Below, one piece after another: positions 5,040 to 8,386 of a DNA stretch of 8,386 nucleotides. The stretch covers positions 1 through 8,386 of the forward strand of contig JAJYCH010000163.1 in assembly GCA_021778575.1 (NCBI GenBank). The letters are read 5' to 3'. The stretch is from Planctomycetota bacterium (GTDB lineage Bacteria > Planctomycetota > Planctomycetia > Isosphaerales > Isosphaeraceae). Below the pieces are notes generated by a model. It searched no databases and was not told the DNA's origin. It saw only the letters and a list, made by a program, of their open reading frames with translations. Within the stretch, counting starts at the first letter, position 1, and each line of letters opens with the position of its first letter. A program made the translations under genes and the position numbers.

Positions 5040-8000
5040 TTACCGTAGGCGGCGGCTGGGCGGAAGGGCGGAAGGTGTCTCGCTGGTCCGGATCACTCCG
5101 GAGCGATCCCCCGCGATGGTCTCGGTCGGCAGGTTCGAGGCGTGTCGGGCCCAGTGCGAGCTTCCCAGCCGGGCGAAGTCGGCGTAGCGTTTTTCGCGGT
5201 AGGCCGACAGCGCGGCGGTCAGGTCGCGGCGGGCGTTGAGCCGTTCGGACTCGCTCAGGGCGTCGCCGACGACCGAGACGTCGTCGATCCAGAGTCGTCC
5301 CGGCCCGATCAGCTCGAACCGGAGCCGGGCCGATTCGAGCCCGCCATCGGGGAGCTGCGACGCCTTGATGATCGACTCGGCCCAGTCGCCCCGGCTCGGC
5401 GTCGGCAGTTCGAGCTGGCGGGCGTAGGGTCGACCGGCGGCCAGACCGTCGATCCGGACCCGGACCTTCGCTTCGGTCCGGTCGGTCCTGATCCAGGTCT
5501 TGATGGTCAGCGACGATCGGGCGTCGGTCCGGAACGGCTCGCTGACGACGGCGGGAGCGCCGGCCTTGGCGTCGAGCCGAAGACTTCCGCGTCCCGAGTG
5601 GGGGCGGTCGCGGTCGAGTTCGGCCGACCCTGGCTCGCCCGCGATCTCCCAGCCGGCGATCGGCGGGGCAGTCTTCGAGGTGGCGAGCTGAACCGAATCG
5701 GGCTCGAAACCGGGGTTCGCCGGGCCGTTCCGGGTGGTCGCCCCCGGGTCGCCGGGCGCGAGCCGATCGAGCCGCTTGAGGGCCAGGCTGAGGTCGTCGT
5801 AATGGGCCTTCATCCCGTCGCTGACCGCCTGGCTGGCGTGCGGCACGACCGAGGCCAGGGTCACCTCGGGCGAGCCGACCTGGATGCCCGAAACCCCATG
5901 TGGGAGCAGTTCGAGGACCAGTCGGATCGTCCCCGGCCCCTTTTCGGGGTCGAGCCGGATTCCTCGGCCGAGGTCGACGACCGCCGCTCCGGCCGGGGCC
6001 TGGAGCACCGCTTCGAGAAGGACCGGGTAGGGCGTGTCATTGGCCAGGGCCAGGTAGGTGTCGTTGCCCGAATGGATCAGCCGGGCGCTCACTCCCGAAG
6101 GTTGGCGGGGCTCGGGCGCTCCGCCCGGCGACGCGGGGAGCGACGCGAAGACCCGGCCGAACCGGCGAATCCGTTCTTCCTGCCCGGCCAGGCTGGTGCT
6201 CGAAAGCAGGACCTTGCGAGGGTCGAGCCGGGCCAGGCTGTGGCCCAGCGGCTCGTCCCCCTGGGGGCCTTCGATGATCGGGCAGGCGGTGAGCCTGGGG
6301 GCGGAGGAGCGGGGCGAATCGCCGTCGAGGTCGATCGTCTCGATGCCGAGCAAGGCCCCTCGGATCGGCCGGGCGGCGACCAGGTCGTCGAGTTCGGGGC
6401 TGGTCGCCAGGTCGTGGCCGAGGTCGTCGGTCGACAGGCCCACCCCTCGCCAGACGATCGGCGCTCCGTCGGACCTGGGCCATTCGGCCAGGTCGAGGCC
6501 GACGCCGCGCCACCACTGGTTTGGTCCCAGACCGGCGAGGTCGATCCGCCGGGCCTCCTCGGCCACCGGGCCGACTTCGAGGCCGGGCGTGACCACGGCT
6601 AGGCTCGCCCCGGGGGCGACTCGCCGGGCCTTCTCGGCCAGTCCGGCATAGAGCCCGGCGACTTCGCGGGCTCGCCAGGCCAGCCAGGGCAACTTGCCGG
6701 CCCCTTCGACGTAGTGGGCTCTCGCCTCGAACCGGGCGGGGTCGCTCGAACCCTGGCCGGGCACCCTCGACGCCGAGCTGGGCTCGAACGCCGAGGCCAC
6801 GAACCGGGCGAACGTGCCGTCGTCGAGCCCCATGTCGGGGCTTCCCGGCAAGGTCGAGCCCGGCCCGAGCCGGATCAAGACGCCCACCAGGTTGGGCCGG
6901 GACTTCCGAGGGGCGATCGCCTCGGCGACTTTCCGGGCCATCGCCTCGCGAACCCGCGGGTGAATCGGCATGTACCGCGGGCCGTCGGCGATCCCCCGGC
7001 GATCGACCCGGAGCAACCCTTCGGCCCAGGCCTCGGTCGAGCTGGGGGACGGCAGGCCGGGCAGGGGGCCGTCGAAGTCGACATCGACCCAGGCTTCCAC
7101 CCCGCGCCGGCTCAGGACCCTGAGCAAGAGATCGAGCCGGTCGGGGCCGGTCGAGTCCTCGTCGGCCTGGCCATCAAGCGCCTGGCGTCGAGCCCGGTCG
7201 GCCAGCCCCTCGGGAAGAACGACGCTCGACGCTCCGCAGTGGGCCAGGTAGCTCGACAGGTTCCGGGCCTGAACGAGCGGGTCGACCCGTCCCGAATCGT
7301 TCCCGCCGCCAAACCGTTCGAGCGCGCGGAGCCCGGCCAGGTGCAGGCCGATCGAGCGTTCGAGGACCCGAGGCGGCGACGCCGGGGGAAGCTCGGCCAG
7401 CTCGGTCAAGAGGATCGCGCCGATCTGGACCGGGGCCGAGGAGTTCCGGTTGACCAGGACCAGGACCGGGGCCGGGTCGTCGGGCCAGATTGGCCAGGAG
7501 AAGACGGTGGGAGCGGCCCCTTCGAGGATCGGCGAGCCCGAAGCGCAGGCGTCGAGGACCACTCGCCCTCGCCCGCCCGGTCCACCGCCGGCCACCATCG
7601 CCACGCCCAGCGCCGCGGGATGCCCCCCGGTGATCGTCACCGAGAGCCGGTGCGGCCGATCGGGATGGGCGACCCGGAGACCGACCGCCGACCAGGCCAG
7701 GCCGGTCGAATCGGCCGGGGCCAGCGTGGAATGCTCGACCCCGTTCCGGTTGATCCAGCCCCGAAGCCGGTCGCGAAGCGTGGAGTCGACCAGCGCGACC
7801 TCGGGCACGGTCCAGAAGTTCCGGCCGGTCCCATCGAGCGGCGACCGCCCGGTCGCCGACGCCCGATGCCCCCAGGGGCGGGTCAGGTCGATCGCGTCGA
7901 CCTCGGGGTTGCCGACCCCCTGCTCGGCCTTCGTCGGCACCGGAGGCGCCGGCGATTGCGAGGCCAGGACGGCCAGGGTCACCCGCCGGGTCGCCGAGGT

Positions 8001-8386
8001 CGTCTGCGACGGGTTGCGCCGCCGCCGGACCCAGCGCCCGAGCCGCGTTCCCGCCGGGTCTCCGAGCGGCTCCCAGGCGGTCTTGATTTCGAGAACGTAG
8101 GTTCCTTCCGGTCCTCTCGGGGTGATCGACAAGGCATGCCGGGCCGGTTCGAGGACATTGGTCGCGACGACTTCCTGCCACTCGTTCCGCCAGACCGGCT
8201 CGCCTCCGTGCGCGGGCCGAAGCTCGGCCGAGCAGCGGAGGTTGACGCTGGCCGGCTCGGGCGTCAGGACGTTGAAGGCGATCGAGAACGGGACCACCGC
8301 GCCCGGCTCGACGGTGCCGTCGGCCGCCGGTTCTCCCAGCTCGACCTGGATCGCGTCCCAGTCGAGCCGCTCGAATCCGATCTCGA
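5040..8386 (-). CDS. Very large GHL10-like (glycoside-hydrolase-like) protein with C-terminal CBM4/9-like domain, C-terminal part (cut by right edge)
   Basis: The frame is open to the right edge, giving 1114 visible residues (29 precede the GTG at 8297). The GTG at 8297 is not the true start, because family-like beta-strand sequence (residues IGFERLDWDAIQVELGEP) precedes it. Numbering from 8297: residues 1-115 are a beta-sandwich-like region (VLTPEPASVNLRCSAEL, then GTYVLEIKTAW); 195-300 a second beta-rich region; 335-720 a probable TIM barrel with LVQARNLSSYLAHCGASSVV (341-360), RRGVEAWVDVDFDG (397-410), YMPIHPRVREAMARKVAEAI (442-461) and NLVGVLIRLGP (469-479). The segment YMPIHPRVRE fits the lnP-x-x-PeVR step of GHL10/DUF187 proteins. 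A beta domain follows (737-815), then a CBM4/9-like jelly roll (861-1012: NPGFEPDS, GWEIAGEPGSAELD, SGRGSLRLDAKAG, RLWIDDVSVVG). Catalytic acids cannot be assigned. A role in polysaccharide processing at the cell surface is inference. Confidence 0.7.
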   Translation of the reverse strand, partial: EIGFERLDWDAIQVELGEPAADGTVEPGAVVPFSIAFNVLTPEPASVNLRCSAELRPAHGGEPVWRNEWQEVVATNVLEPARHALSITPRGPEGTYVLEIKTAWEPLGDPAGTRLGRWVRRRRNPSQTTSATRRVTLAVLASQSPAPPVPTKAEQGVGNPEVDAIDLTRPWGHRASATGRSPLDGTGRNFWTVPEVALVDSTLRDRLRGWINRNGVEHSTLAPADSTGLAWSAVGLRVAHPDRPHRLSVTITGGHPAALGVAMVAGGGPGGRGRVVLDACASGSPILEGAAPTVFSWPIWPDDPAPVLVLVNRNSSAPVQIGAILLTELAELPPASPPRVLERSIGLHLAGLRALERFGGGNDSGRVDPLVQARNLSSYLAHCGASSVVLPEGLADRARRQALDGQADEDSTGPDRLDLLLRVLSRRGVEAWVDVDFDGPLPGLPSPSSTEAWAEGLLRVDRRGIADGPRYMPIHPRVREAMARKVAEAIAPRKSRPNLVGVLIRLGPGSTLPGSPDMGLDDGTFARFVASAFEPSSASRVPGQGSSDPARFEARAHYVEGAGKLPWLAWRAREVAGLYAGLAEKARRVAPGASLAVVTPGLEVGPVAEEARRIDLAGLGPNQWWRGVGLDLAEWPRSDGAPIVWRGVGLSTDDLGHDLATSPELDDLVAARPIRGALLGIETIDLDGDSPRSSAPRLTACPIIEGPQGDEPLGHSLARLDPRKVLLSSTSLAGQEERIRRFGRVFASLPASPGGAPEPRQPSGVSARLIHSGNDTYLALANDTPYPVLLEAVLQAPAGAAVVDLGRGIRLDPEKGPGTIRLVLELLPHGVSGIQVGSPEVTLASVVPHASQAVSDGMKAHYDDLSLALKRLDRLAPGDPGATTRNGPANPGFEPDSVQLATSKTAPPIAGWEIAGEPGSAELDRDRPHSGRGSLRLDAKAGAPAVVSEPFRTDARSSLTIKTWIRTDRTEAKVRVRIDGLAAGRPYARQLELPTPSRGDWAESIIKASQLPDGGLESARLRFELIGPGRLWIDDVSVVGDALSESERLNARRDLTAALSAYREKRYADFARLGSSHWARHASNLPTETIAGDRSGVIRTSETPSALPPSRRLR

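Noticed and set aside
5142..6602. 486-codon plus-strand open frame antisense to the large protein
   Set aside because: Composition is dominated by G, R, P and D with no domain signal, and the minus-strand frame has recognisable domains throughout. Several further antisense frames across 5.2-8.1 kb were rejected for the same reason.

Overview
The window reads as a high-GC planctomycete chromosome segment, most likely family Isosphaeraceae. The evidence is strong GC bias with long antisense shadow ORFs, a small N-terminally anchored protein with an R-rich stretch and a KYERAARYP tail typical of that family, secreted WD40 proteins, and a very large glycoside-hydrolase-like protein. The taxonomic call is inference from protein style, not from a marker gene.

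Layout from left to right. (a) 1-991, minus: the N-terminal 45% or so of PriA, the replication-restart helicase, cut by the window edge. (b) 992-1237: a 246-base divergent intergenic region with a plausible extended -10 promoter driving (c) 1238-1381, plus: a 47-residue single-pass membrane protein. (d) 1422-1673, minus: an 83-residue anchored protein of a planctomycete family. Its reading frame carries a TAA where the family's conserved C-terminal tail should begin, and the tail is still readable beyond that stop. (e) 1855-4967, minus: five closely spaced genes. In transcription order they are a TIM-barrel sugar-phosphate-isomerase-like protein, a SMI1/KNR4 (SUKH)-like protein, a BrnT/DUF4258-like toxin candidate, its overlapping antitoxin candidate, and a signal-peptide-bearing seven-repeat WD40 propeller. 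(f) 5040-8386, minus: the C-terminal 1114 residues of a very large protein with a GHL10-like barrel and a C-terminal CBM4/9-like jelly roll; its start lies beyond the right edge.

Everything except the 47-residue gene is on the minus strand. Gaps in the central block are 16 bases (isomerase to SUKH), 86 (SUKH to toxin), a 4-base overlap (toxin/antitoxin) and 27 (antitoxin to WD40), so part or all of it may be one transcript. The large GHL10-like gene lies 72 bases upstream of the isomerase gene and could head the same transcript. The accessory character is strongest at 1.4-4.2 kb: the toxin-antitoxin-like pair, the SUKH protein and the WD40 protein sit there, and base composition is visibly less GC-rich (34/60 GC in 1861-1920, 37/60 in 3001-3060, against 42/60 in 6301-6360, counted by hand). 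Four of the genes start with GTG or TTG. No tRNA, rRNA, CRISPR array, insertion sequence or convincing rho-independent terminator was seen.
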